64,000 nt of DNA from positions 310,001-374,000 of the forward strand of contig NZ_CP069421.1 in assembly GCF_018118585.1 (NCBI RefSeq), written 5' to 3'. This document shows, one piece after another, positions 1 to 8,140 of this stretch (position 1 is its first letter; each line of letters begins with the position of its first letter). The DNA comes from Aristaeella lactis. Lineage in GTDB: Bacteria; Bacillota; Clostridia; Christensenellales; Aristaeellaceae. Made by a program: the position numbers and the translations under genes. The notes under the pieces were generated by a model. It saw only the letters and a program-made list of their open reading frames with translations, was not told the origin of the DNA and did not search any database.

Positions 1-680
1 CTGCCGGGTTCAGCTTCGCTGAGCACCCTGCCGGAAGCGTCGAACAGCGCGGTGGGCGCCGTCTGGTGAGGGCTTGAAGTGTTGACGGTGAAAACCGGAC
101 AGGCGTTTTCGACTGCCCGCGTCTGCACATGCCCCCGGATCAGGGCATAACGGTCCGGATCAGCGTGATCGGAAACGTCATGGAACAGGATGATGTTCAG
201 ATCGGTTTTTGCACGGTAAAGCTCCCGGAAATACTCGGGGAAACGGACTTCAAAGCAGATGCGGATGCCGACCTTCAGGGAACCGATCCGCACAATGCCG
301 TCCCGGCTGCCCGGATCAAAGTGATCCCTGTCCCAGCCCCAGAGGGCCCGCTTGTCATATTCCGTTACGGAGCCGTCCGGCGCGAAAAACAGGGCGGCGT
401 TAACAAACGACGCGTTCCGGGAGAGGATGGTACCGGCCAGGAGAAAGATGTGGTGCCGGACCGCGGCATCCCTGAGCTGCCGGTGCGCTTCCTCCGAAAG
501 GGCCTCATCAACAGCATCCGGGGAGGGGATTTCCAGCGGCGGATAACCCGTGACGGCGCACTCCGGAAAAACAAGCAGTTCAACGCCTTCCCGAACCGCC
601 TGATCCACAGCGGCCAGGATACGGGACGTGTTTTCCGTGATGTTTCCGGTTACCGGAAACTGATAAGCACCGATCTTCAT
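1..680 (-). CDS. Nitrilase/carbon-nitrogen hydrolase family protein (3' end cut off)
   Basis: The reverse strand from the ATG at 680 reads open to the window edge, about 226 codons, so the C-terminus is missing. The protein starts MKIGAYQFPV and carries the nitrilase triad: Glu40 in FPECAVTGY, Lys110 in EYDKRALWG, and nucleophile Cys142 in IRICFEVRFPE. The family hydrolyses C-N bonds of nitriles, amides or carbamoyl compounds in the cytoplasm; the substrate cannot be read from sequence. A GGAGCC-type ribosome site sits just before the ATG. The next upstream gene on the same strand is a membrane protein ending at 705, so the two may be cotranscribed. Family assignment is firm; function is generic. 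Confidence 0.85.
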   Translation of the reverse strand, partial: MKIGAYQFPVTGNITENTSRILAAVDQAVREGVELLVFPECAVTGYPPLEIPSPDAVDEALSEEAHRQLRDAAVRHHIFLLAGTILSRNASFVNAALFFAPDGSVTEYDKRALWGWDRDHFDPGSRDGIVRIGSLKVGIRICFEVRFPEYFRELYRAKTDLNIILFHDVSDHADPDRYALIRGHVQTRAVENACPVFTVNTSSPHQTAPTALFDASGRVLSEAEPG

Positions 681-704
681 CAGGGGCTCCTTTCCACAGG
701 CGTA

Positions 705-1379
705 TTACAGTACAAACATGAGATACAGGATCGGAAAAGCTTTCCTGATATCCCGGTTGAGCAGCAGCCAGGTGAGGCCGTAGAAAACGCTGACAATCAG
801 CAGGGCCAGACCGCCGGTCAGGCTGCCTTTGGTCAGTATGTGCGCCAGGCCCCAGGTCAGCCCGGCGACAATCCCGCCATAGGGAATGAGCACATTGCTG
901 CCGTGATGGAACCAGTTCTCAAAAGCCTTCTGGCCAAAGGAAATGATCAGGAGGACCAGACCGACTTCAAAGGCATAATAGATATACTGGAAAATGAATT
1001 TCAGCCAGCCGTTGTAGCGGAATTCCTTGATGACCTTGGAGCCGTTCCAGTCATACCAGGAGTAAACAAGCATCAGCACAAACAGAACGGCGACCACGGC
1101 CCACTGCCAGCCCTTCATCCGCGAACCGCGCGCGAGGACATCATAACCGAGCTCCGACTTCGCGGATCTGATCAGGAAGAAAATCATAAGGCCCCAGCAG
1201 ATGCAGGTAAGAACCCAGTGGCTGATGTTCTGCAGGTCGGACCACTCATTCATGGATCGTCCGTAGAGCAGCGGTTCAATAACGAACGCAAGCAGCAATT
1301 CTATTCCAAGGCAGGCAAAGGCCATCAGTGCATAGGACAGGAAAGGCCAGCCTTTGGTATTGTCAATACGTTTTTCCAT
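705..1379 (-). CDS. Polytopic membrane protein, possibly CPBP-like
   Basis: A 224-residue protein starting MEKRIDNTKG. The ATG at 1379 is chosen because AGGAGG lies about 8 bases upstream; the longer open frame has no ribosome site. I count about six hydrophobic segments. The C-terminal stretch with GLTWGLAH followed by two more helices resembles the last helices of CPBP (Abi) intramembrane proteases, but the EExxxR motif of that family is not visible, so it may be a non-catalytic relative or unrelated. It ends 24 bp before the nitrilase start on the same strand. No function is claimed. Confidence 0.7.
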   Translation of the reverse strand: MEKRIDNTKGWPFLSYALMAFACLGIELLLAFVIEPLLYGRSMNEWSDLQNISHWVLTCICWGLMIFFLIRSAKSELGYDVLARGSRMKGWQWAVVAVLFVLMLVYSWYDWNGSKVIKEFRYNGWLKFIFQYIYYAFEVGLVLLIISFGQKAFENWFHHGSNVLIPYGGIVAGLTWGLAHILTKGSLTGGLALLIVSVFYGLTWLLLNRDIRKAFPILYLMFVL

Positions 1380-1542
1380 TCGAAAAACCTCCTCCAGACC
1401 GGAAAATGATAAGGTAAACAATACCATTTTATTCCAGCCTGCGCAATGAGACGCGCTGTATGAAAAAAGCAATTATATCCAATACCGGCGGTATGGGACG
1501 GGATATGCTTTGCCTGTAAAAAACAAAAGGAGGAGGAACCCC

Positions 1543-1932
1543 ATGAACAACGAAACCTTTGAAGCCTTTAAAGCAGGGCGACTGTGCCTGGAGGACCGGA
1601 CGATCCCTTTTACGGACATTCCCTGGTCTGCCCATCCCGTATTTGAAGGAGTGGAGCTCAAGCACATCGTTACGGCCAGGGATACAGATGGCGCGTTCAG
1701 CTATCACCTGGTCCGTATTGCCCCCAACAAACGGATCGGGGACCACATCCATGAGACACAGCTGGAAACCCATGAGGTGATCGCGGGAGACGGAACCTGT
1801 ATCAACGGCGGGTTCAGCCAGCGGTATACCCCGGGCACGATTGCCATCCTGCCGGCAAAAGTGCACCATGAGGTGCAGGCGGGAGAACAGGGGCTTTACC
1901 TGTTTGCCAAGTTTTTTCCGGCACTTTGCTGA
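1543..1932 (+). CDS. Small cupin-domain protein
   Basis: A 129-residue single-domain protein starting MNNETFEAFK. The start at 1543 follows a strong GGAGGAGG site; the frame opens 11 codons earlier without a good site. The cupin core carries the metal-binding histidines in DHIHETQLETHE and a late HHEVQ motif, typical of a small jelly-roll barrel that binds a metal or small ligand. It overlaps tail to tail by 37 bp with the AraC regulator on the other strand, which also has an N-terminal cupin. That places a sensor-like barrel beside a cupin regulator, but a shared ligand is only inference. Confidence 0.82.
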   Translation: MNNETFEAFKAGRLCLEDRTIPFTDIPWSAHPVFEGVELKHIVTARDTDGAFSYHLVRIAPNKRIGDHIHETQLETHEVIAGDGTCINGGFSQRYTPGTIAILPAKVHHEVQAGEQGLYLFAKFFPALC

Positions 1933-2543
1933 TCTCCAGCCCGGATCGCGTCCCGGTACTGGGCGGGGGTAAGTCCCACGACTTTCTGAAAGCATCTGTC
2001 CAGGTGGCTCTGGTCGGCAAAGCCCGCATCATAGGTCACCCGGGAGATGCTTTTTTCTTCCTCCAGCAGTTTCTGGGCTTTGCGGACCCGGCACTGGATC
2101 TGGAACTGGTGGGGTGTCAGCCCGAAAGCCTTCCGGAAGCGCCGGATCATATAATACGGGCTGATATGGGCGTCTTTTGCCATTTCCCTGATGAGGTACA
2201 GGTTTTCAGGTTGTTCCAGGATGGCGCGGCGAAGCTGCTGCAGGTTCGGGTCCGAAGGTTCCGGCTCAGTCCGGACGCAGAGGACCATCATGGAATAAGA
2301 TTCTCCGTCAGCGGGCCCGATTTCATGGAGGACATCCGGCGGGATGCGGAAGGTGTCTCCTTTTCCGCAGAGAAGTTCCGCTCCGTTCAGTACAAGCCGG
2401 ATACGTCCTTCCTCCACATAACCCAGGGTCAGGTGGGAGGTGTGGGTGTGAGGCGCGTAGGTTTTTGTCCAGTTCCTGTAATGGACAATCTCAATCCGGT
2501 CGTTGGCTTTGCTGTAGGTGATCGCTTCCGTCTGGTTTTCCAT
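1896..2543 (-). CDS. AraC family transcriptional regulator with N-terminal cupin
   Basis: A 215-residue regulator. Residues about 1-95 form a cupin sensor domain (HTHTSHLTLGYVEEG, then PPDVLHEIGP), and residues about 105-205 hold two helix-turn-helix units: IREMAKDAHISPYYMIRRF and SRVTYDAGFADQSHLDRCF, followed by VGLTPAQYR, the AraC signature. It is the last gene of a minus-strand run after the TauE-like and EamA-like transporters, 15 bp behind the TauE gene. It may therefore control those transporters in response to a small molecule bound by the cupin; that link is inference from position. Its 3' end overlaps the 3' end of the plus-strand cupin gene. Confidence 0.9.
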   Translation of the reverse strand: MENQTEAITYSKANDRIEIVHYRNWTKTYAPHTHTSHLTLGYVEEGRIRLVLNGAELLCGKGDTFRIPPDVLHEIGPADGESYSMMVLCVRTEPEPSDPNLQQLRRAILEQPENLYLIREMAKDAHISPYYMIRRFRKAFGLTPHQFQIQCRVRKAQKLLEEEKSISRVTYDAGFADQSHLDRCFQKVVGLTPAQYRDAIRAGDQQSAGKNLANR

Positions 2544-2558
2544 TTTACTGCCTCCGTG

Positions 2559-3317
2559 TCAGAAACCGATGATGATCTTCAGGAAAAGAAGCAGCAGGAC
2601 AGCCAGGATGACCGGGCGAACAATCCTTGTTCCCCGGGACAGGGCCAGACCGGAGCCCAGGTAATTGCCGGCCATATTACAGAATGCTCCCGCCAGTCCG
2701 AGAAGAAACACCACCTGGCCGTTCAGCAGAAAGACAACGAGGGAAGTGATATTGGAAGTCAGGTTGATGACCTTGGCCTGAGCGTTGGCGGAGGAAACGG
2801 ACATTCTCGCGAAGACAGTAAAGGCTATGATCAGGAAGGTGCCGGTTCCCGGACCGTAAAAGCCGTCATAGGCGCCGATAAACAGGGCGGACAGGATGCA
2901 GATTACCATGGTTCGGCGGTTGGCTTCCGCTTCTCCGCCCCGGTCCCGGAACAGGTGCCGGTTCAGCACAAAGAAGGCGGCCACGGGAAGCACGGCAAAA
3001 AGGATGTACTTCATGACATCCTCGCTGACAAGCAGGGAAAGCCGAGCACCCAGGGTGGAACCGGCAAAGGCCGCCACGGCGGCAGGAAGGGCCAACTCCA
3101 GATTGATCAACCCGTGGCGCAGAAAACGGCCTGTGGACAGGGAGGTGCCGCAGGTGGAGGAAAGCTTGTTGGTAGCGATAGCCTGGTGTACGGGCAGGCC
3201 GGCCAGCAGATAGGCCGGAAGGGAAATAAGTCCGCCGCCCCCGCCGATGGAATCCACGAAACCGGCGAGAAACAGCAGGGGACAGACGATCAGAAAGGAT
3301 AAAGGTGTCAGAATCAT
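2559..3317 (-). CDS. TSUP (TauE/SafE) family transporter
   Basis: A 252-residue membrane protein with about eight helices. It shows the two inverted family repeats: GFVDSIGGGGGLISLP in the first half and GAYDGFYGPGTGTFL in the second. TSUP proteins export or import sulfite, sulfonates and other organic anions across the cytoplasmic membrane. It sits between an EamA-type exporter upstream and an AraC regulator downstream on the same strand, with short gaps (45 and 15 bp), so the three likely form an operon. The substrate is unknown. Confidence 0.9.
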   Translation of the reverse strand: MILTPLSFLIVCPLLFLAGFVDSIGGGGGLISLPAYLLAGLPVHQAIATNKLSSTCGTSLSTGRFLRHGLINLELALPAAVAAFAGSTLGARLSLLVSEDVMKYILFAVLPVAAFFVLNRHLFRDRGGEAEANRRTMVICILSALFIGAYDGFYGPGTGTFLIIAFTVFARMSVSSANAQAKVINLTSNITSLVVFLLNGQVVFLLGLAGAFCNMAGNYLGSGLALSRGTRIVRPVILAVLLLLFLKIIIGF

Positions 3318-3362
3318 AATGCACTCCCTGTTTTCAGGCAGATAATAAGATCATCCATACAG

Positions 3363-4217
3363 TTATCTTTTTTTTCGGGCCAGCCACACATTGTAGGCCA
3401 GAATGGAACAGACCACGATGACGGCGCCGGTGACAGCCAGGGCAGAGACCTGTTCACCATAGAAGACGGCCACCAGCAGCGGGTTCATGATGGGCTCCAT
3501 ACCGGTGATCAGGCTGGCAGTGACAGCCTGAGTGTGCCGGATGCCGATGGAAAAGAGAATATAAGCGCCGCCCACCTGCACAATACCCAGGGCGAGGACC
3601 GCTGCCATGACCGGAAGGGAAAAATCCGTTTCCCTGAAGCACAGGGGAGTCATGACCAGGCCGGCGGTCAGCTGGCCGAGAAAGCAGGAGGAAATGGCAT
3701 CCGCTCCTTTTCCGGTGTTCATCATGAATACACCGGCATAGCAGACGCCGGACAGGATTGCGACGATATTGCCGGTCAGATTGCCGGCCTGGATGCCGTC
3801 CACAAAGAACAGTACCACGCCCAGCAGAACCAGGAAGCAGGTGACAAGATCCACCCGGCCGGGCTTCTGGTGATAGAACAGGGACATAAACAGGATTACG
3901 AACACCGGCGCGGTAAACTGCAGCACAATGGTGTTGGCGGCGGTGGTCAGCTTGTTCGCGACTGCGAAAAGCGTGGTCACGCCGATCATGGACAGCGCGC
4001 CGATCAATACCCGCCGGTTGAAGACGATTTTGCGGCGGGTGATCAGCAGGTAGAGACCGATAACCGCAGCACCGATCAGGTTGCGGGCTCCGTTAATGGC
4101 CAGGGCAGACCACGGAACCAGTTTGATAAACAGACCGCCCGTGCTGAAACACACGGAGGCCAGAAATACAAACAGAACGGACCGGCGTTCTTTTACCGAT
4201 GAAACCTGATTCTTCAT
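3363..4217 (-). CDS. DMT superfamily (EamA) transporter
   Basis: A 284-residue protein with ten predicted helices in two EamA repeats (about residues 12-135 and 148-278). Typical motifs are SVCFSTGGLFIKLVPWS near the N-terminus and MEPIMNPLLVAVFYGE in the second repeat. The family exports metabolites such as amino acids or nucleobases. It is the first gene of the minus-strand EamA-TauE-AraC group. A GGGAG site precedes the ATG. The substrate cannot be inferred. Confidence 0.9.
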   Translation of the reverse strand: MKNQVSSVKERRSVLFVFLASVCFSTGGLFIKLVPWSALAINGARNLIGAAVIGLYLLITRRKIVFNRRVLIGALSMIGVTTLFAVANKLTTAANTIVLQFTAPVFVILFMSLFYHQKPGRVDLVTCFLVLLGVVLFFVDGIQAGNLTGNIVAILSGVCYAGVFMMNTGKGADAISSCFLGQLTAGLVMTPLCFRETDFSLPVMAAVLALGIVQVGGAYILFSIGIRHTQAVTASLITGMEPIMNPLLVAVFYGEQVSALAVTGAVIVVCSILAYNVWLARKKR

Positions 4218-4323
4218 AACAACTCCCGCGTACAGCCTGCGCTGATACTGAACCGTGAAAGGGCTCGCGTCAGTTTACTATACCGTGGTCGGAACAGCAA
4301 GAGGAAAAACGGAAAAGGCGCAT

Positions 4324-4354
4324 AAAAAAGGAGGCGCGCGTCAGGCGCACCTCC
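4324..4354 (-). terminator. Rho-independent terminator of the peptidoglycan-binding lipoprotein gene
   Basis: A GC-rich hairpin (GGAGGCGCGC / GCGCACCTCC, one mismatch, short loop) is followed on the minus strand by six T. It lies 19 bp past the stop of the minus-strand gene that ends at 4373. Confidence 0.85.
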
Positions 4355-4372
4355 TGTTCTGTGCATGGGATG

Positions 4373-5503
4373 TCAATCGGATGATTTGGATGCTCTTACC
4401 GCCTCATCGCTGTACAGCTTGTTCTGGGTCTTTGTGCCGGCTTTGCCGTCCGCTTCCAGGCCGTTGGCTTCCTGGAAGGCTTTCAGCGCGGTCTCAGTCA
4501 TTTCGCCGAACTTACCGTCGGCGGTGCCGCTGAGGTAGCCCAGATCGATCAGCCGCTTCTGCAGCTTTTTGACCTCGCTGCCCTCGCTGCCCAGTTCCAG
4601 CGTGGAACCGCTGGAGGCGGAGCCTGTGGGCGCCTTGGAGGAGAACAGGGCTTCAATGGTTTTGGGACCGGCCTTGCCATCCGCCCAGAGCTTGGCCTTC
4701 TTCTGGAAGGCGATGACGGCGGCCTCGGTGGCCTCGTCATAGGTGCCGGAGGCGGAGCCGGACAGCCAGCCCAGTTCGATCAGCCGGTTCTGCAGGGCCT
4801 TGACGTCCTTGCCCTTCTTGCCGGAATCCAGGTAGGTATCCTTGGAGATCTTGCCGGCGGAGGAAGAAGTGGAAGCGGAGCTGTCAGAAGAAGCGGACTT
4901 GGCGGTGACGGCGCTGGTGCCGTACAGCTTCTCCAGGGTCTTCGGACCGGCCTTGCCGTCCGCGGTGAGGCCGTTGGCCTTCTGGAAGGCGATTACGGCA
5001 TCCTCTGTTCCGGCACCGAAATCACCGTCCGCGGATCCCTTGTAATAACCAAGCTCTTTCAGCTTCTTCTGCATTTCGCGCACATCTTCACTGTCGGTGA
5101 AACCGCGCTGCAGGCTCTTGGGTGTCGGGGAAGGCTCGGCAGAGGGCATTTCTGTAACCGGCGCGGAGGTGACGGTCTCGATATCCGGATAATCCGGCTG
5201 GTATGTCTCCTCAGCGTCGGGAGTATCTGTTTCCAAACCGGAATCGTCTCCCCAGGGAATATTCCAGCCGCTTTCAGCAGGCTTGTCAGTTTCTGTTTCA
5301 TCCGGAAGGAATCCGGTGTCATCACCGAAGAGGTTCTGGGTTTCTGCCGGCTGCGGTTCAGGCGTAGAGGTCACAACCTGTTCCGGCGGAAGTGTATTGA
5401 AGTGCGGACTGTTTGTCTCGTCCGGAGACTGGTGGCATCCTGCCAGCAGCAGGCACAGCGCCAGCAGCGCGGCCAGTCCGATGATTTTCATGTATCTTTT
5501 CAT
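4373..5503 (-). CDS. Lipoprotein with three peptidoglycan-binding (PG_binding_1) domains
   Basis: A 376-residue exported lipoprotein. The signal peptide ends in lipobox LLAGC (Cys23). Residues about 24-130 are an acidic, Pro/Thr/Glu-rich linker. Three PG_binding_1 domains follow at about 131-196, 225-288 and 302-365, each with the pattern LQxxLxxLGYxxGxxDGxFGxxTxxAVxAFQ...DGKAGPKT. Domains 1 and 2 are separated by a Ser/Ala-rich linker. No catalytic domain is present, so it should act as a cell-wall anchor or scaffold on the outer face of the membrane. An AAGGG site precedes the ATG. It is transcribed away from the divergent marR gene. Confidence 0.9.
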   Translation of the reverse strand: MKRYMKIIGLAALLALCLLLAGCHQSPDETNSPHFNTLPPEQVVTSTPEPQPAETQNLFGDDTGFLPDETETDKPAESGWNIPWGDDSGLETDTPDAEETYQPDYPDIETVTSAPVTEMPSAEPSPTPKSLQRGFTDSEDVREMQKKLKELGYYKGSADGDFGAGTEDAVIAFQKANGLTADGKAGPKTLEKLYGTSAVTAKSASSDSSASTSSSAGKISKDTYLDSGKKGKDVKALQNRLIELGWLSGSASGTYDEATEAAVIAFQKKAKLWADGKAGPKTIEALFSSKAPTGSASSGSTLELGSEGSEVKKLQKRLIDLGYLSGTADGKFGEMTETALKAFQEANGLEADGKAGTKTQNKLYSDEAVRASKSSD

Positions 5504-5727
5504 GCTTATCCCTTCTCAGTTTCTCAGTATTTCAGGATCCGGGGAACACAGACAGTGTACCATATTTCCCGGTTTTGCCAAAGTGCGGCGCCTGCGATCC
5601 GCCTGCCGCGGATCAGGGGGAGGTGACGGTTCCTGTTGAATCCGTCCTGCTATATAAACGATTCAGCGGTGGAATTTGTTCCGCTTGAGTCATACATAAA
5701 AGGAAATGCAGGTTCGAAAAAATCATA

Positions 5728-5756
5728 TTGACATAAATAGTACTATATAGTAATAT
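5728..5756 (+). promoter_or_regulatory. marR promoter with embedded 20 bp operator
   Basis: TTGACA at 5728-5733 and TAATAT at 5751-5756 with a 17 bp spacer make a strong sigma-A promoter 23 bp before the marR start. A near-perfect 20 bp palindrome at 5737-5756 (nine of ten pairs, core TACTATATAGTA) fills the spacer and the -10 box. This is where an autoregulating MarR dimer would block RNA polymerase. The operator role is inferred. Confidence 0.8.
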
Positions 5757-5778
5757 CTCATATAGAAGGAGGGATGAC

Positions 5779-6234
5779 ATGAAAGCTTCCCGCAGCGGTG
5801 ATTATATCGCCCAGATCAGACTGATCGGCGGCCGGGTGTTTGAAAAGCTCCTGGCTGCTTCCGGAACGGACACCTTCAACGGACCCCAGGGCAAGATCAT
5901 GGACGCGCTCTGGCAGAAGGACGGTCTGTCCGCTCATGAAATCGGCCAGCGGACGGGTCTTGCCAACAGCACGCTGACCAGCATGCTGGACCGGATGGAA
6001 AGTGCCGGACTGGCGGAGCGGAGGAGATCCAAAGAGGACCGCCGGGTGATCCAGGTGTTTCCGGGGCCGAAGGCACTGGCCTGCCGGGAACAGTATGCCG
6101 CCCTTTCAGAAAAAATGACGGAGATCTACTTCCAGGGCTTCTCGGAAGAGGAGATTGAAGCATTTGAAGGTTACCTGCTGCGTGTACTGGATAACGTGCG
6201 CGCCGCGGACAGCAATGACAAAATGATCAAATAA
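5779..6234 (+). CDS. MarR family transcriptional regulator
   Basis: A 151-residue winged-helix protein. The recognition region is LSAHEIGQRTGLANSTLTSM and the wing is SKEDRRVIQVF, the standard MarR DRR signature. The frame begins MKASRSGDYI after an AAGGAGGG site. It is followed 18 bp later by a flavin reductase-like gene, and a palindromic site overlaps its own promoter, so it probably represses this two-gene operon until a ligand binds. MarR-flavin reductase pairs are often tied to redox or aromatic-compound stress, but the ligand here is unknown. Confidence 0.92.
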   Translation: MKASRSGDYIAQIRLIGGRVFEKLLAASGTDTFNGPQGKIMDALWQKDGLSAHEIGQRTGLANSTLTSMLDRMESAGLAERRRSKEDRRVIQVFPGPKALACREQYAALSEKMTEIYFQGFSEEEIEAFEGYLLRVLDNVRAADSNDKMIK

Positions 6235-6252
6235 AACCGGAGGAACAGACAA

Positions 6253-6840
6253 ATGAAGAAAATCAGCCTGAAGCCCACCAACGACTACTGCCCCCAGACC
6301 CTTTTCCTTTACGGAACCTATGATGAGAATGGCAAGCCGGATTTCGGCCTTTTCTGCTGGTTCAGCTATACCTGGGAAAAGGAACTGGGCGTGATGGCCT
6401 GTATCGGCGGAAGCAAGCGCACCAAGGACAATATTCATAAGAGCAGAGTATTCTCTGCCAACCTGGTGACGGAAAAGATCCTGCCCCTGGCGGACTATAT
6501 GGGAGTTGTCGACGGTAACAAGCCGGAGAAAATGGAAGGACTGGACCTGGAGATCGAAAAAGGACAGGTGCTGCCTGTGCCGGTGCTCATGGATTCTCCG
6601 GTTACCTTTGAACTGGAAGTGAAGGAGTTCCTGCCCAGGCAGGACGGTGAGGTTATGCTTTGCGCCATCCGCAACGTGCTGCAGGATGAAACCCTTGCCG
6701 ATAAAGCAAAAACGTCCACGGAGAAGCTGGTGGAGATCGCGCCGGTGCAGACCACCTGCAGCCGCTATTTCAGCTGGAAGGGTGAAAACCTGGGCGCCTG
6801 GGGCGAGCCGATGAAGACGTTCAGCAAGAAAAACGGATAA
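6253..6840 (+). CDS. Flavin reductase-like (FMN-binding split barrel) protein
   Basis: A 195-residue cytoplasmic protein of the flavin reductase domain family. The core matches the split-barrel fold: YDENGKPDFGLFCWFSYTW, then GVMACIGGSKRTKDNIHKS and FSANLVTE, which make the FMN phosphate pocket in relatives. Members bind FMN and reduce it or act as electron-transfer flavoproteins. It lies 18 bp after marR and ends at a terminator, so the pair is a closed operon. The redox partner is unknown. Confidence 0.88.
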   Translation: MKKISLKPTNDYCPQTLFLYGTYDENGKPDFGLFCWFSYTWEKELGVMACIGGSKRTKDNIHKSRVFSANLVTEKILPLADYMGVVDGNKPEKMEGLDLEIEKGQVLPVPVLMDSPVTFELEVKEFLPRQDGEVMLCAIRNVLQDETLADKAKTSTEKLVEIAPVQTTCSRYFSWKGENLGAWGEPMKTFSKKNG

Positions 6841-6852
6841 CTGTCATTCATG

Positions 6853-6887
6853 CACCCGCAGCCATATCAGGCCACGGGTGTTTTTTT
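6853..6887 (+). terminator. Terminator of the marR-flavin reductase operon
   Basis: Stem CACCCG (6853-6858) with CGGGTG (6875-6880), followed directly by seven T (6881-6887), 13 bp after the flavin reductase stop. Confidence 0.8.
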
Positions 6888-6935
6888 GCTTCGGAAGGGA
6901 ATACAACCGCTATACGGGACAAAGACGGAGAGACA

Positions 6936-6944
6936 TGATATAAT
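6936..6944 (+). promoter_or_regulatory. Extended -10 promoter of the exported lipocalin-like protein gene
   Basis: TGATATAAT gives an extended -10 (TGnTATAAT) with a perfect TATAAT at 6939-6944, 40 bp before the start at 6984. The -35 region (GGGACA, 17 bp upstream) is weak. Similar TGATA-type -10 boxes precede the SseB-like and coiled-coil protein genes. Confidence 0.7.
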
Positions 6945-6983
6945 ACGCTTTGATCATTTAACACAGTAAAGGAGCAGAAGAAC

Positions 6984-8090
6984 ATGAAGAAAAAACTGAC
7001 TGCGATGCTGCTGGCACTGTGCATGCTGCTGGCAACCCTTCCCGCGCTGGGAGAAGATGCTTCCGGAACCTGGTATTACGTTGTGGCGGATGTCAATATC
7101 GGAGTATTTGAACTCAGGGAAGACGGTACCGCCGACGCGACGGTAAACGGTGAGACAGTATTAACCGGAACCTGGACAACTGCGGGCACCTTCGTTACCA
7201 TTTCGATCGAAGGGGATACCTTGACCCTCGCCTATGACGGTTCCACCCTTACCGCGGAGGGATTTCCGATGACGCTTTCCCGGGAAGCAGGTAAAGTGGA
7301 TTTTGACACGATCCTGCTGATGAATGATCCGCGTTTCGTCACGCCGGAAGGGATGACAGCTGCTGAAATGGAAGGGATCGCAAAGGCTTTTAACGAGGAA
7401 ATGAAGAAACTGGGGTTGTCGATGGAGCCTCCGGCTGAGCGGCCGGAAACCGCCGCTGAGAGTGAGACGGCTGAGCTGGAGGTCCTGAACGAGAATTTTT
7501 TCGTGGTCAAAGGGTATCATGATGATTACCGTGCTGTTTATTTTGCCAAGGTTCGGAACAACAACCGTTTCCCCGTTTATATTTCCAATGGCAGCATGCA
7601 GGTGCTGAATACGGAAGGGGTGCAGGTCGGCGAGGCAAAATATCTGCTCCCGTCCGGATCGGCCTACCTGGATGCCGGTGAGGTCTCTTTTATCCACCTG
7701 ACCGCGGATATTCCTGAGGACGCTGAGGTTACCTACACCAGACAGTTTGAGGTACAGCCAAAATATATATATGCCCGCGATATCGCCATACCCACATCGG
7801 ATGACGGATTTACCACGGGCCAGACATGGCCGGGTGAAAATGCTATGTGGGTGACTGTAACCAATACCACAAAGGATCCTGTGCCTGATATCCATGTGGT
7901 TTTTGCCCTGGAGGATGATAACGGAACGATCTGGGATATTGAATACACAACGCTGTATAATGGCTCGCTGTGCTCCGGCAGTTCCATCATCATGAAGACA
8001 CAGGCGGATAATGATGTCATGGAATACTGTAAGGAACACGGTATTAAACTGACCGCCATGGAGGCTTCCGCCTGGGCATCGGTCCGGTAA
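6984..8090 (+). CDS. Exported protein with lipocalin-like and FxLYD-like domains
   Basis: A 368-residue protein with a clear signal peptide (KKKLTAMLLALCMLLATLPALG, cleavage near residue 24). Residues about 28-105 are a small beta domain (GTWYYVVADVNIG...VLTGTWTTAGTFVTI) like lipocalin-type domains of gut Clostridia. Residues about 165-270 resemble an immunoglobulin-like FxLYD fold, and the C-terminal part repeats a similar pattern (VTVTNTTKDPVPDIHVVF). No catalytic motif is visible. It is a single-gene unit with its own promoter and a bidirectional terminator. Role unknown; extracytoplasmic location is well supported. Confidence 0.8.
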   Translation: MKKKLTAMLLALCMLLATLPALGEDASGTWYYVVADVNIGVFELREDGTADATVNGETVLTGTWTTAGTFVTISIEGDTLTLAYDGSTLTAEGFPMTLSREAGKVDFDTILLMNDPRFVTPEGMTAAEMEGIAKAFNEEMKKLGLSMEPPAERPETAAESETAELEVLNENFFVVKGYHDDYRAVYFAKVRNNNRFPVYISNGSMQVLNTEGVQVGEAKYLLPSGSAYLDAGEVSFIHLTADIPEDAEVTYTRQFEVQPKYIYARDIAIPTSDDGFTTGQTWPGENAMWVTVTNTTKDPVPDIHVVFALEDDNGTIWDIEYTTLYNGSLCSGSSIIMKTQADNDVMEYCKEHGIKLTAMEASAWASVR

Positions 8091-8103
8091 AGACCTGTAA
8101 AAT

Positions 8104-8137
8104 CAAACGGCTGTGCGTGATACGCACAGCCGTTTTT
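8104..8137. terminator. Bidirectional terminator
   Basis: A strong hairpin with arms AAACGGCTGTGCGT and ACGCACAGCCGTTTT separates the plus-strand exported protein (stop 8090) from the minus-strand methyltransferase (stop 8141). Runs of A and T on both sides let it serve both strands. Confidence 0.9.
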
Positions 8138-8140
8138 TGA

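Noticed and set aside
129-1409. Long plus-strand open frame across the nitrilase and membrane protein genes
   Set aside because: It is antisense to two well-supported minus-strand genes, has no ribosome site, and its product has no recognisable domain and is rich in Gln, Gly and His, typical of antisense frames in GC-rich DNA.
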